From Pedobacter sp. (GTDB taxonomy: Bacteria > Bacteroidota > Bacteroidia > Sphingobacteriales > Sphingobacteriaceae): 44,627 nucleotides of DNA. This document shows positions 25,898 to 33,222 of this stretch, piece after piece. Both the position numbers and the translations under genes were made by a program. Each line of letters opens with the position of its first letter. Position 1 is the stretch's first letter. The notes below the pieces were generated by a model. The model ran no database searches and had not been told where the DNA came from. It saw only the letters and a program-made list of their open reading frames with translations. The stretch covers positions 1-44,627 of the forward strand of contig SEDB01000002.1 of NCBI GenBank assembly GCA_004210715.1, read 5' to 3'.

Positions 25898-25994
25898 TTA
25901 CAAAAAACTTTTCATTTATGGATCGGGCATACTATCATGGGTAATTAGACAGATAGCCTTCATCTGAAAGGCATTTAATATAAAATTTAAAAAA

Positions 25995-26921
25995 ATGGAA
26001 AATTCATTAATCATTGGCGTGTTTTGCTATAATAGGGTATCAAAGCTTAAAAGGTGCATCGAAGCATTATTAAAAAATCCAGAATGCGCGAACTTGGATA
26101 TTATCTTTTTCAGTGATGGAGCAAAAGATGAGTCCGGTCAGAAATCGATCCAGGAAGTCCGTGATTATATTGATCAGTTGCATGGATTTAAATCCGTGAT
26201 TAAGCACTACAGAGAATACAATTATAGTACAGGTCCTAATTTCAGAACCGGGTTAACGTTCTTAAGCGAAAACTACGAGCGCTTTATTGTCGTTGAAGAC
26301 GATCTGATTGTAAGCCCCAACTACATTAAGTACCTCACTGATGCTTTGGATTTTTACAATAATGATGAATCTGTGTTCTGCGTAACCGCCTACGTGTTTC
26401 CCATTAAAAAAGGAGAATATCGTTATGATACAATCGTCTATAAGCGGTTCTGCTCCTATGGATGGGCCGGGTGGGCCAATCGTTTTCCCAAAGTTATTTG
26501 GGATAATCAGGAACTAGAAACAATGATGAACACCTCTCCCGGCTTTAAAAAACGTCTCAATGCCGAAGGCGCAGATTTGATACGATTACTTAGGAAACAA
26601 ATATCAGGCAAGATTTCTACTTGGGATATTCAGATGCAAACGCATGTGGCAGAAAACAGGTTAAAAGTTATCTACCCTACGCTATCTAAAGTGGCCAATA
26701 TTGGATTTGATGAAGAATCCACTAACACCTCAGGCGTTAACTACCTGATCACACCAGTAGATGATGGAAAAAATCGAGAATTTAGATTCTGTCCCACAAA
26801 TATCATTAGCCCAAAGCTTCAAGCGCAGATTAAAAGTCCTTATGATTTTTCTACTTTGGTTGTCCGTAAACTGAAAAATGATTTCCTCAAATTTACCAAT
26901 AACATAAGAAAAGCAGACTGA
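25995..26921 (+). CDS. GT2-like (GT-A fold) glycosyltransferase
   Basis: A 308-aa paralogue of the system 1 enzyme at 1365-2306. FFSDGAKDE is at 38-46, VVEDDLIVSPNY at 99-110 with the metal-binding EDD, and SYGWAGWANR at 154-163, nearly the same spacing as SDG/EDD/WGWATW in the other copy. It begins LIIGVFCYNRVSKLKRCIEA, the same opening strand. It is preceded by the only large gap (97 nt) inside the system 2 operon and overlaps the next gene by one base (TGATG). It probably makes a related linkage in the second polymer. Confidence 0.88.
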   Translation: MENSLIIGVFCYNRVSKLKRCIEALLKNPECANLDIIFFSDGAKDESGQKSIQEVRDYIDQLHGFKSVIKHYREYNYSTGPNFRTGLTFLSENYERFIVVEDDLIVSPNYIKYLTDALDFYNNDESVFCVTAYVFPIKKGEYRYDTIVYKRFCSYGWAGWANRFPKVIWDNQELETMMNTSPGFKKRLNAEGADLIRLLRKQISGKISTWDIQMQTHVAENRLKVIYPTLSKVANIGFDEESTNTSGVNYLITPVDDGKNREFRFCPTNIISPKLQAQIKSPYDFSTLVVRKLKNDFLKFTNNIRKAD

Positions 26922-28096
26922 TGAGGATCTTGATTGTCCATACTTATTACAAAATGCATGGAGGAGAAGATGCTGTTGTTCAAAATGAGACAGAACTTCT
27001 GCAAAGTGATGGCCATGAAGTTGAGCTCATGGACTTCCGAAATGCTTCTTCTACTTTTTCAAAAGTGCTGCTGATGGCCTTTAATCCCAATGTCTATTTT
27101 AAGGTGATTAAAAAGATTAAGTTTTTCAGGCCCGATGTCGTTCACATTCATAACCTTCATTATGCCGGTACTGCAGCCGTATTGTATGCCGCAAGAAGAA
27201 TGAAGGTGCCCATTGTGATGACTATTCATAATTATCGCCTATTATGTCCATCTGGGAGTTTGTATTTTGATGACCAATTATTTTTGAAATCATTGGAAGA
27301 ATCCTTCTCTTGGTCTGCAGTTAAAAGAGGAGTATATCAGCAGTCAAAAGCCATTACTTTCTGGCTTGCCCTTACAAATTATCTGCACCGCAAAATAGGA
27401 ACATGGGGCTTGGTGGATTCTATGATCTTTTTAGGTGATCATAGTAAGAAGATTTTTGAGCAGTCTGGCTTATTAAATGTAAATACCAAAACATTTCTAA
27501 AGCCTAACTTCACAAATCAAAAGAAATTTGTTCATGCAAATGACACGGGCAACTATTACCTGTTTATCGGCCGATTGAGTGAAGAAAAAGGGATCAAAAC
27601 TTTACTAAAAGCTTTCGAAAATCATTCAGAAGCTCTAAAAATTGCTGGCACAGGTCCGCTCAGTGGGTTTGTTTTAGAGGCAGTAGAACGTTCAGCAAAT
27701 ATTGAGTATCTCGGTCAACTCTCAAAAACTGAAATAGAAAAAATGATTGATGGCGCTAAAGCACTTATTTTTCCTTCGGAATGGTACGAAACCTTTGGAA
27801 TGGTGATGATTGAATCTTTTTCTTTAGGAAAGCCAGTGATAGCTGCCGATCTTGGGAATGTCCCTTCGATTGTTAAAGATCAAATAAATGGTATTACATT
27901 TTTACCAGGCAATGCGCAGGAGTTAAGAGAAAAGCTTTTTGAGTTTGACAATCTTGATAATCAGGCTAAACAAAAATTGGCAAGTGGAGCACTTATGTCC
28001 TATAAAAAGTATTACACTCCTGAGGTTAATTTAAAAAGACTAATTCATATCTATTCTGATACGCTAACTAACAGAGAAACTGTTATGGGTAGATAA
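26921..28096 (+). CDS. GT4-family glycosyltransferase
   Basis: A 391-aa GT-B enzyme. It opens with ILIVHTYYKMHGGEDAVVQNE, written here only for its HGGED loop, which is the acceptor-side glycine loop of GT4. PDVVHIHNLHYAG and TIHNYRLLCPSG are typical of the family. The donor half starts at YLFIGRLSEEKGIKTLLKAF and has FPSEWYETFGMVMIESFSLG with the E-x7-E motif (about 287-306). It is the last gene of the system 2 operon, converging with the GT26 gene 36 bp away. It would add one sugar of the second repeat unit. Confidence 0.92.
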   Translation: MRILIVHTYYKMHGGEDAVVQNETELLQSDGHEVELMDFRNASSTFSKVLLMAFNPNVYFKVIKKIKFFRPDVVHIHNLHYAGTAAVLYAARRMKVPIVMTIHNYRLLCPSGSLYFDDQLFLKSLEESFSWSAVKRGVYQQSKAITFWLALTNYLHRKIGTWGLVDSMIFLGDHSKKIFEQSGLLNVNTKTFLKPNFTNQKKFVHANDTGNYYLFIGRLSEEKGIKTLLKAFENHSEALKIAGTGPLSGFVLEAVERSANIEYLGQLSKTEIEKMIDGAKALIFPSEWYETFGMVMIESFSLGKPVIAADLGNVPSIVKDQINGITFLPGNAQELREKLFEFDNLDNQAKQKLASGALMSYKKYYTPEVNLKRLIHIYSDTLTNRETVMGR

Positions 28097-28132
28097 TAAG
28101 ACCTTATTTTGACACTTTTAGCGATCACAAAT

Positions 28133-28867
28133 TTAAACGTTAAACTTCAGTCTGATTATATGATAGGCGTAGATTGGCCCATAATAAATATATCTTCTCC
28201 ACATCTTTTTTGGATTGCTCATTAAACGGCCCAACCACTCTAGCTTGTAACGAATAAAGAAATCGCTCGGGCGTTTAACTGTCTCTGAGTAAAAGTCAAA
28301 TACAGCCCCGATTGCGCATATCAACTTTGCATCTATTTGAGACTTAAATTGCCAGGACCATTTTTCCTGCTTAGGAGCTGTCAATCCAATAAACAATGCA
28401 TCAGTGCCAAAATCGTTAATTGCTGTTATCATTTTGATATTGTCTTCTTCACTAAAAACACTTTTAAAAGGAGGAGAATAGTAACCAACAACTATACTTG
28501 GAAACTCTTGCTTAATACGAGCCTTAATTTTCTTAAGTGTTTCATCATTTGCCCCTAGATAAAAGCATCTACCATTTTTTTTATTCAATGAATTTAAAAT
28601 ATGTTCATGGAGATCGGCACCGGAAATCTTGCTGATTTTTCTTCCTGTAAGAATTCGCTCTGCCAACACCACACCCTCTCCATCAGGCAATAAAATATCA
28701 GACCCTACAAGAGCGTCTCGAAACTCAGTATCTTCATTTGCTACACAATACGAATACTGATTGATGGTATTGATGACGGTTTTGGATTCAAGCGATAACT
28801 CATTCAAAGTCCCGGTATACAAATTGTAATTCATTCCCTTACCAGATTGACTAAATAGATTACCCAT
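28133..28867 (-). CDS. WecG/TagA/CpsF-family glycosyltransferase (GT26)
   Basis: A 244-aa GT26 enzyme. Family landmarks are VINTINQYSYCVANEDTEFR near the start, LLPDGEGVVLAERILTG with the DGEG/DG motif (about 77-93), ISGADLHEHIL, FYLGANDETLKKIKARI and DALFIGLTAPKQEKW with the C-terminal QEKW block. Members transfer ManNAc, ManNAcA or glucuronic acid to a polyprenyl-diphosphate-linked sugar (WecG, TagA, GumM). GT26 enzymes often act second in a pathway that starts with a polyprenyl-phosphate sugar transferase, such as the one encoded 400 bp upstream. The TagA likeness is notable because an LCP protein is also present in the window. The exact sugar is unknown. Confidence 0.9.
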   Translation of the reverse strand: MGNLFSQSGKGMNYNLYTGTLNELSLESKTVINTINQYSYCVANEDTEFRDALVGSDILLPDGEGVVLAERILTGRKISKISGADLHEHILNSLNKKNGRCFYLGANDETLKKIKARIKQEFPSIVVGYYSPPFKSVFSEEDNIKMITAINDFGTDALFIGLTAPKQEKWSWQFKSQIDAKLICAIGAVFDFYSETVKRPSDFFIRYKLEWLGRLMSNPKKMWRRYIYYGPIYAYHIIRLKFNV

Positions 28868-29267
28868 AATTCAAATCATTAAGACGCACATTATTTTATG
28901 CAACGTATATAGAAATATATACGTGTTTCTTAAGCTAATAGTTTTATCCAAGATACTTATTATCTTATAATTATGACTAATAAATCACGCTCATAAAACT
29001 TATTGAAGTAAAAAAGTTTAATATTCAAGATTCATCATTAATTAACAAAAAATCACATCATGTTTGGGTACGATTCTCCACTAAATCTCCAAAGAATAGG
29101 CGACAGTCATACTCCACCAAAATATGATTGAATAAACTATCTATTCAGAGAATAGTTGCAAAACGGTAAACTGCAGAAGTATTATCGCTTGAGCGCTTAT
29201 TTCTGCAAAAGTTATTCCAAGCCGGAGTTTCGTACAATCTTATGCACTGCATAATCCAGATTACAAA
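28868..29267. other. Intergenic region between the GT26 and initiating-transferase genes
   Basis: 400 bp without a convincing gene. It contains the upstream region of the GT26 gene with the palindrome listed separately at 28903-28924, and the 3' untranslated region of the initiating transferase at 29268. No clear terminator or repeat was found in the rest. Confidence 0.5.
28903..28924. promoter_or_regulatory. Perfect 9-bp inverted repeat upstream of the GT26 gene
   Basis: ACGTATATA (28903-28911), GAAA, TATATACGT (28916-28924) is a perfect inverted repeat with a 4-nt loop, 36-57 nt before the GT26 start codon. It could be an operator or a stable GNRA-like (GAAA) hairpin in a leader RNA. It shares no sequence with the GGGCTAT operators. 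Confidence 0.5.
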
Positions 29268-30674
29268 TCAGAACGCATTTTCTTCCCCACCGAGGGCATT
29301 AGTAATGGTCTTAATTATTATTTTTATATCCTTAATTAAAGTCCAGTTCTCCATATATGAAATATCATGCTTTACACGACCCAGCATTTGAGCATGCTCC
29401 TTCGTCTCTCCACGAAAACCGTTTACCTGAGCCTGCCCAGTAATTCCTGGCTTCAAAAATTGTCTGACCATGTATTTATCCACTATCTGTCTATATTCCT
29501 CAGTGTGTTTAAGCATATGTGGACGGGGCCCTACCACACTCATATCGCCAAAAAAAACGTTAAAGAACTGTGGCAGTTCATCAATACTTGTTTTACGCAT
29601 AAAAGCACCAATTCTGGTAACTCTTGGATCATTACGTTCCGCCTGCTTGGTATCACTGCTTCCATTTACTTCCATGCTCCGGAATTTAAAACAATAAAAG
29701 GGTTCATTATCTCTTCCTGAACGCAATTGCCTAAAAATTGGATTTCCTCTTGATTCTATCAAAATCAAAATCATCAATATTGGGAATAACCAGGAAAGAA
29801 CAAAGATGATGACTGCCATGCTGAAGATAATATCAAAACATCTTTTAACAATTCTGTTTCTAAGTCTAGTCAAAGGCTCTTTTCTACTGACTAATATCGG
29901 AATTCCATCATAGTAATTATTTAACTTATAGTTGGACATTTTAAGCGATCGCTGTTCCCTCTGGTAGTTCATAAAGGAGGTTACGAACTTGACCCTTACA
30001 CAATGCTGGTCTGCAAGTTCCACAATCTCATCAAGGGCATTACCCCTTTCCGGAAACTCAGTGATGTATACCTCATCCAAGTGATTTTCGATGGCGTATT
30101 TTATAGAATCTCGGACACCATCAGCCTGCAAAGTATTAGCTGAAACTTCCTCATGTTGGTAATTATATGACCCTGAGAAATTTACAGTTAACGGATTCGT
30201 TAAGAAAAATTTTTCGAGTCGGTTACCTAGATCGTTGTTACCAACAATGGCGATGTTCTTCCTGAATAAGTTCATTCTGACATAATATCTTTCGAAGACC
30301 TGGGTGGCTAAACGTATCACACTGAGCAAAAAAATCTCGACTACAAAAATTAAAAATATCCTCAGTGTAAAATGAACTGTAGGAGTCAATTGATTAACTA
30401 TTATTGAAAGTAAAATCACTTGCACCAAGAATGTGAGCAACACTTTTCTATAAAGCAATTCTTGTTTCTGTACATTCTTAAAAGTATAAGTTCCATTTAT
30501 AATCGCACCAGTCAGCCAAGTCAAATTAATAAGCACCAGAAATTGTGCAGCTCCACCTATGTCAGTTTGCTTTAAAAACCCGGAAAAATAAAAGATTGCA
30601 AATGAACTATTGATTGCCAAAGCATCTACAATTACCAATAAAGTAATTAATATAAAAACATGACGACTTTTCAT
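29268..30674 (-). CDS. Initiating undecaprenyl-phosphate sugar-phosphate transferase (WcaJ-like), copy 1
   Basis: Transfers a hexose-1-phosphate (glucose or galactose) to undecaprenyl phosphate, the first step of repeat-unit synthesis. The N-terminal half has about five hydrophobic helices and a CoA_binding_3-like domain (IAIVGNNDLGNRLEKFF). The C-terminal half is the Bac_transf domain: KRCFDIIFS with a hydrophobic re-entrant helix, FRQLRSGRDNEPFYCFKFRSM, TSIDELPQFFNVFFGDMSVVGPRPH and a GITGQAQVNGFRGET block. The last motif has glutamine where the family, including copy 2 at 42064-43455, normally has tryptophan. Length 468 aa. The promoter carries operator site C, linking it to system 1. Confidence 0.93.
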   Translation of the reverse strand: MKSRHVFILITLLVIVDALAINSSFAIFYFSGFLKQTDIGGAAQFLVLINLTWLTGAIINGTYTFKNVQKQELLYRKVLLTFLVQVILLSIIVNQLTPTVHFTLRIFLIFVVEIFLLSVIRLATQVFERYYVRMNLFRKNIAIVGNNDLGNRLEKFFLTNPLTVNFSGSYNYQHEEVSANTLQADGVRDSIKYAIENHLDEVYITEFPERGNALDEIVELADQHCVRVKFVTSFMNYQREQRSLKMSNYKLNNYYDGIPILVSRKEPLTRLRNRIVKRCFDIIFSMAVIIFVLSWLFPILMILILIESRGNPIFRQLRSGRDNEPFYCFKFRSMEVNGSSDTKQAERNDPRVTRIGAFMRKTSIDELPQFFNVFFGDMSVVGPRPHMLKHTEEYRQIVDKYMVRQFLKPGITGQAQVNGFRGETKEHAQMLGRVKHDISYMENWTLIKDIKIIIKTITNALGGEENAF

Positions 30675-30743
30675 AATATCTTGACGTATATAATGTGGTT
30701 ATAACCCTAAATTAAGGCTTTAGGGTAACTCCGGGATGCAACA

Positions 30744-30791
30744 TAAATTGACAGATTTTATCCCATCGAATCAATAGCCCCAAAGGACTAC
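30744..30791 (-). promoter_or_regulatory. Initiating-transferase promoter with palindromic operator (site C)
   Basis: On the minus strand: left arm GTAGTCC (30791-30785), spacer TTTG and right arm GGGCTAT extended to GGGCTATTG (30780-30772). The TTG (30774-30772) is followed by exactly 20 nt and a weak -7 box TCAATTTA (30751-30744). The transferase start codon at 30674 is 69 nt further. It lies between the transferase and the response-regulator gene. Confidence 0.62.
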
Positions 30792-30820
30792 AGTTCCATA
30801 TACCACTGGTTTTCAACTCA

Positions 30821-31474
30821 TCAAGTAAAACTATAGACTGAAGTATTCATGTTATAATGATTGAATTTGTTGAGCGCTTCAACCTTATTCTGAACATGTA
30901 GCCTTTTGTAAATATTTTTGCAATGATTCTTTACTGTATTTGGACTTATATCTAGTTGATCTGAGATTTCCTTATATAACAAACCTTTGCTCAATAGAGA
31001 TAACACTTCAAGTTCACGATCGGTTAGACCCAAGGTAACTTGCTTTTCATGCTGCTTTCCGCTCAATAACCCGATAACTCTTTTAGCAATATATGGGCTC
31101 ATAGGCGCTCCACCTTCGGAAAGATCAATGATTGCAGCGTGAATTTCTTCCATACTTGACCCTTTTAGAATGTAACCAGAAGCGCCAGATTTTAGAGCAT
31201 TGAAAACATTTTCATCATTTTGATAACTGGTGCACATTAAAAATTGAGTGAATGCAAGATAAGATTTTGATTGACGGACAAAATCAATTCCAGAAAGCTT
31301 TTGTAACTTTATATCTACCAAGGCTACATCAGGTTTATCTAGATGCATTTTCTGGAGAGCTTCTTCTGCCGAAGAATAAACTCCTTTAAGAGTAAATAAG
31401 GGATTAACTTGGATAACTTTAACAAGAAGATTACGATATTGCTCGTGATCTTCAACAATGGAAACTGAAATCAT
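30821..31474 (-). CDS. NarL/FixJ-type response regulator with LuxR HTH
   Basis: A two-domain transcription regulator of 217 aa. The receiver domain has the acidic pair E8-D9, phosphoacceptor D54 (ALVDIKL), T82 and K104 (YILKGS). A LuxR-type HTH domain (about 148-205: LTDRELEVLSLLSKG, YKEISDQLDISPNTVKNHCKNI) follows. The ATG at 31474 begins the family-typical MISVSIVEDHE, so the 11 extra codons upstream are excluded. It is divergent from the histidine kinase at 31817, forming a likely two-component pair. It sits between operator sites C and D, and LuxR-type dimers bind palindromes of about 18 bp, so it is the leading candidate to bind the shared ATAGCCC-N4-GGGCTAT operator (inference). Confidence 0.93.
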   Translation of the reverse strand: MISVSIVEDHEQYRNLLVKVIQVNPLFTLKGVYSSAEEALQKMHLDKPDVALVDIKLQKLSGIDFVRQSKSYLAFTQFLMCTSYQNDENVFNALKSGASGYILKGSSMEEIHAAIIDLSEGGAPMSPYIAKRVIGLLSGKQHEKQVTLGLTDRELEVLSLLSKGLLYKEISDQLDISPNTVKNHCKNIYKRLHVQNKVEALNKFNHYNMNTSVYSFT

Positions 31475-31725
31475 AAAAACATTAATTAGAGAGTTATTAT
31501 TAAACAACTATACTCTATTCCCTTTAACGTTAATAAAACGGGCGCTTGTTGAATAGTATTCAACTTTTGGTAACGTATACGAAAGATAGAGACAACTTTT
31601 TGTAGGACTTCGGGACCGTCCTTAAAACACCGCTAATATACAACGGTTATTAATTGATTTTAAATTTTAGTATGTCCTTTTAAATCACTTATTTAGTAAA
31701 TGCTCAATGCACGTAACAGAAAATT
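31475..31725. other. Regulator/kinase intergenic region
   Basis: The gap between the divergent response-regulator and kinase genes is 342 bp. It holds a near-perfect palindrome (31548-31564, separate entry), an ACGTATACG segment and an imperfect AGGAC-N9-GTCCT repeat. It probably contains promoters for both genes, but I cannot assign -33/-7 boxes with confidence. The GGGCTATTG operator is absent. Confidence 0.45.
31548..31564. promoter_or_regulatory. 17-bp palindrome between response regulator and kinase
   Basis: GTTGAATA-G-TATTCAAC is a perfect 8-bp inverted repeat around one central base, 74-90 nt upstream of the response regulator start. A matching half-site TATTCAAC lies at 8163-8170 beside operator site A. 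It could be an autoregulatory site or the target of another regulator. Confidence 0.45.
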
Positions 31726-31833
31726 ATGAATACAGAAGAGTTAACCAAAATAATACAAATTAATCTACATAAAAATAATCTTAAGTATTATTTAACTTAC
31801 AAAATAAATCTTCGAAATGAGTCCAATTTTTGA
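31726..31833 (+). CDS. Possible 35-aa upstream ORF overlapping the kinase start
   Basis: An ATG at 31726 opens a 35-codon frame (starting MNTEELTKIIQINLHKNNLK) that ends at TGA 31831-31833, 17 nt inside the kinase gene in another frame. It contains no family motif. It is rich in asparagine, lysine and leucine as expected from local AT content, so it may be chance. If translated it could couple or tune kinase translation. Confidence 0.2.
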   Translation: MNTEELTKIIQINLHKNNLKYYLTYKINLRNESNF

Positions 31834-32665
31834 TATTTTAGCTAACAATTCTGCTTTGCTTCTTTTCGACTATAATGACTATCGTCATGCCTTGTGGGTC
31901 TCCTTATTTGCTGTAATTTTATTACTGGCCTATGCTTTACGAATGATTTATATCAATCAACGTTTGAAACAGGTAGAGAGAAATGAGTACCTAGAACAGA
32001 GTAAGGCGATCAGATTAGAAAGACAGAGAATTAGCAGTGAACTTCATGACGAACTTGGCTCAGGTTTATCTGCTATAAAATTATATTCGGAATTAGCTAG
32101 TAAAAAACGAGGTGAAATTCCTGAATTTCAGGAGCTAAATGAGATGATAAAAGATATTTCTACAAAAATTAATGACATAATTTGGACGACAAGCACAGAA
32201 AACGATCAACTTGACAGTGTAATTTTCTTTATTCAAGAACAATTATCTAAATTATTTCTATATTCTGAGATAAAATTCAGTTCTAATCTACCAGAGAATA
32301 TCCCACAACTGAAAGCAAAGAGCGAAAGTAGACGTGATTTCTATCTTTTAGCAAAAGAAATTGCTCATAATGCGCTTAAACATTCCGAAGCGGACACAAT
32401 TCATCTAGAAATTAGCATTCTTAAAGACAGTATTACAATGACTATCAAGGATAACGGGAATGGTTTCGATCCGTTAAGAGTTGGGAATGTAGGAATGGGT
32501 CTTTCAAATATTAATATGCGTGTAGAGAGATTGAGTGGCAATTTGACAATAGAAAACTACAAGGGAACTAAAATATCGATAAGTATTCCGATACTTAACA
32601 ATTTCTACCAAGAGTTTGGCAATGGAAATATACTAATACAAAAAAAATGGTGGAAGCTTGGCTAG
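31817..32665 (+). CDS. Histidine kinase with HisKA_3 and HATPase domains, no extracellular sensor domain
   Basis: A 282-aa NarX/LiaS-like kinase. One N-terminal transmembrane helix (about 25-46: LWVSLFAVILLLAYALRMIY) is followed by a short linker and the phosphoacceptor block ERQRISSELHDELGSGLSAI with H77. The HATPase domain shows EIAHNALKHSEADTIHL (N box), DNGNGFD (G1) and VGMGLSNINMRV (G2). There is almost no periplasmic segment, so the stimulus must be sensed in the membrane, in the cytoplasm or through a partner. It is divergently transcribed from the LuxR-type regulator and converges with the acetyltransferase, overlapping it by 4 bp at the 3' end. Confidence 0.92.
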   Translation: MSPIFDILANNSALLLFDYNDYRHALWVSLFAVILLLAYALRMIYINQRLKQVERNEYLEQSKAIRLERQRISSELHDELGSGLSAIKLYSELASKKRGEIPEFQELNEMIKDISTKINDIIWTTSTENDQLDSVIFFIQEQLSKLFLYSEIKFSSNLPENIPQLKAKSESRRDFYLLAKEIAHNALKHSEADTIHLEISILKDSITMTIKDNGNGFDPLRVGNVGMGLSNINMRVERLSGNLTIENYKGTKISISIPILNNFYQEFGNGNILIQKKWWKLG

Positions 32666-33222
32666 GTTGCAGGCGCTAGCGTGTCGTGTTCACCATACTC
32701 TGTCAAAGGATATTTATAAATCATTTTAAGAATTACAGCCGGATTTCCCCCAATAACGCAATGACTCTGAACATCTTTGGTAACGACAGAACCAGCCCCA
32801 ATAATAACGTGATCCCCTATTTTGATATCACCAATTATGGTTGCATTGACACCAATGTCAACATTATTACCAATCACAGGCGACGGACCGGAGGATCCAT
32901 CTTCTAGAATCTTGCAACCAATAGTAGTGAGATGGCGCAAAGTACAATTTTCACCTATATTGGCCGTACCATTAATTACTGACCCGTGTCCATAAACCAG
33001 TTTAAGCCCCTTACCAATGTTCACTTTTGAGCTAATCTCAATATTGAAAATCCAACCAATTATAAACTTATAGAGAAGTAAATACCAAAAAAACAAAACT
33101 TTCAAGAGTATGTTCCTTTCAATTATTGAAGCGCACCTGAAAAATGCCATAATCGCTCTGCCTTTAGCGTTATGATGGTTACTCTGCCAATCCTGAAAAA
33201 TATAATTTCTTTTAATAATCAT
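32662..33222 (-). CDS. Serine-acetyltransferase-like hexapeptide acetyltransferase
   Basis: A 186-aa left-handed beta-helix acetyltransferase of the CysE/WcaB-like type that probably O-acetylates the polymer or a precursor with acetyl-CoA. The N-terminal helical part (to about residue 60) includes a hydrophobic stretch (LLKVLFFWYLLLYKFIIGWIF) that may associate with the membrane. The hexapeptide region has IGKGLKLVYGHGSVINGTA, NIGENCTLRHLTTIG, IGNNVDIGVNATIIGDIKIG and IGAGSVVTKDV, with the histidine of YGHG matching the CysE active-site region. The gene overlaps the upstream GT gene by 4 nt and is cotranscribed with it from operator site D. A role in cysteine synthesis is unlikely given the context. 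Confidence 0.88.
   Translation of the reverse strand: MIIKRNYIFQDWQSNHHNAKGRAIMAFFRCASIIERNILLKVLFFWYLLLYKFIIGWIFNIEISSKVNIGKGLKLVYGHGSVINGTANIGENCTLRHLTTIGCKILEDGSSGPSPVIGNNVDIGVNATIIGDIKIGDHVIIGAGSVVTKDVQSHCVIGGNPAVILKMIYKYPLTEYGEHDTLAPAT

Noticed and set aside
28097-28132. AATAAG-ACC-TTATT as a terminator between convergent genes
   Set aside because: The stem is only 5 bp with a very short loop. Too weak to support.
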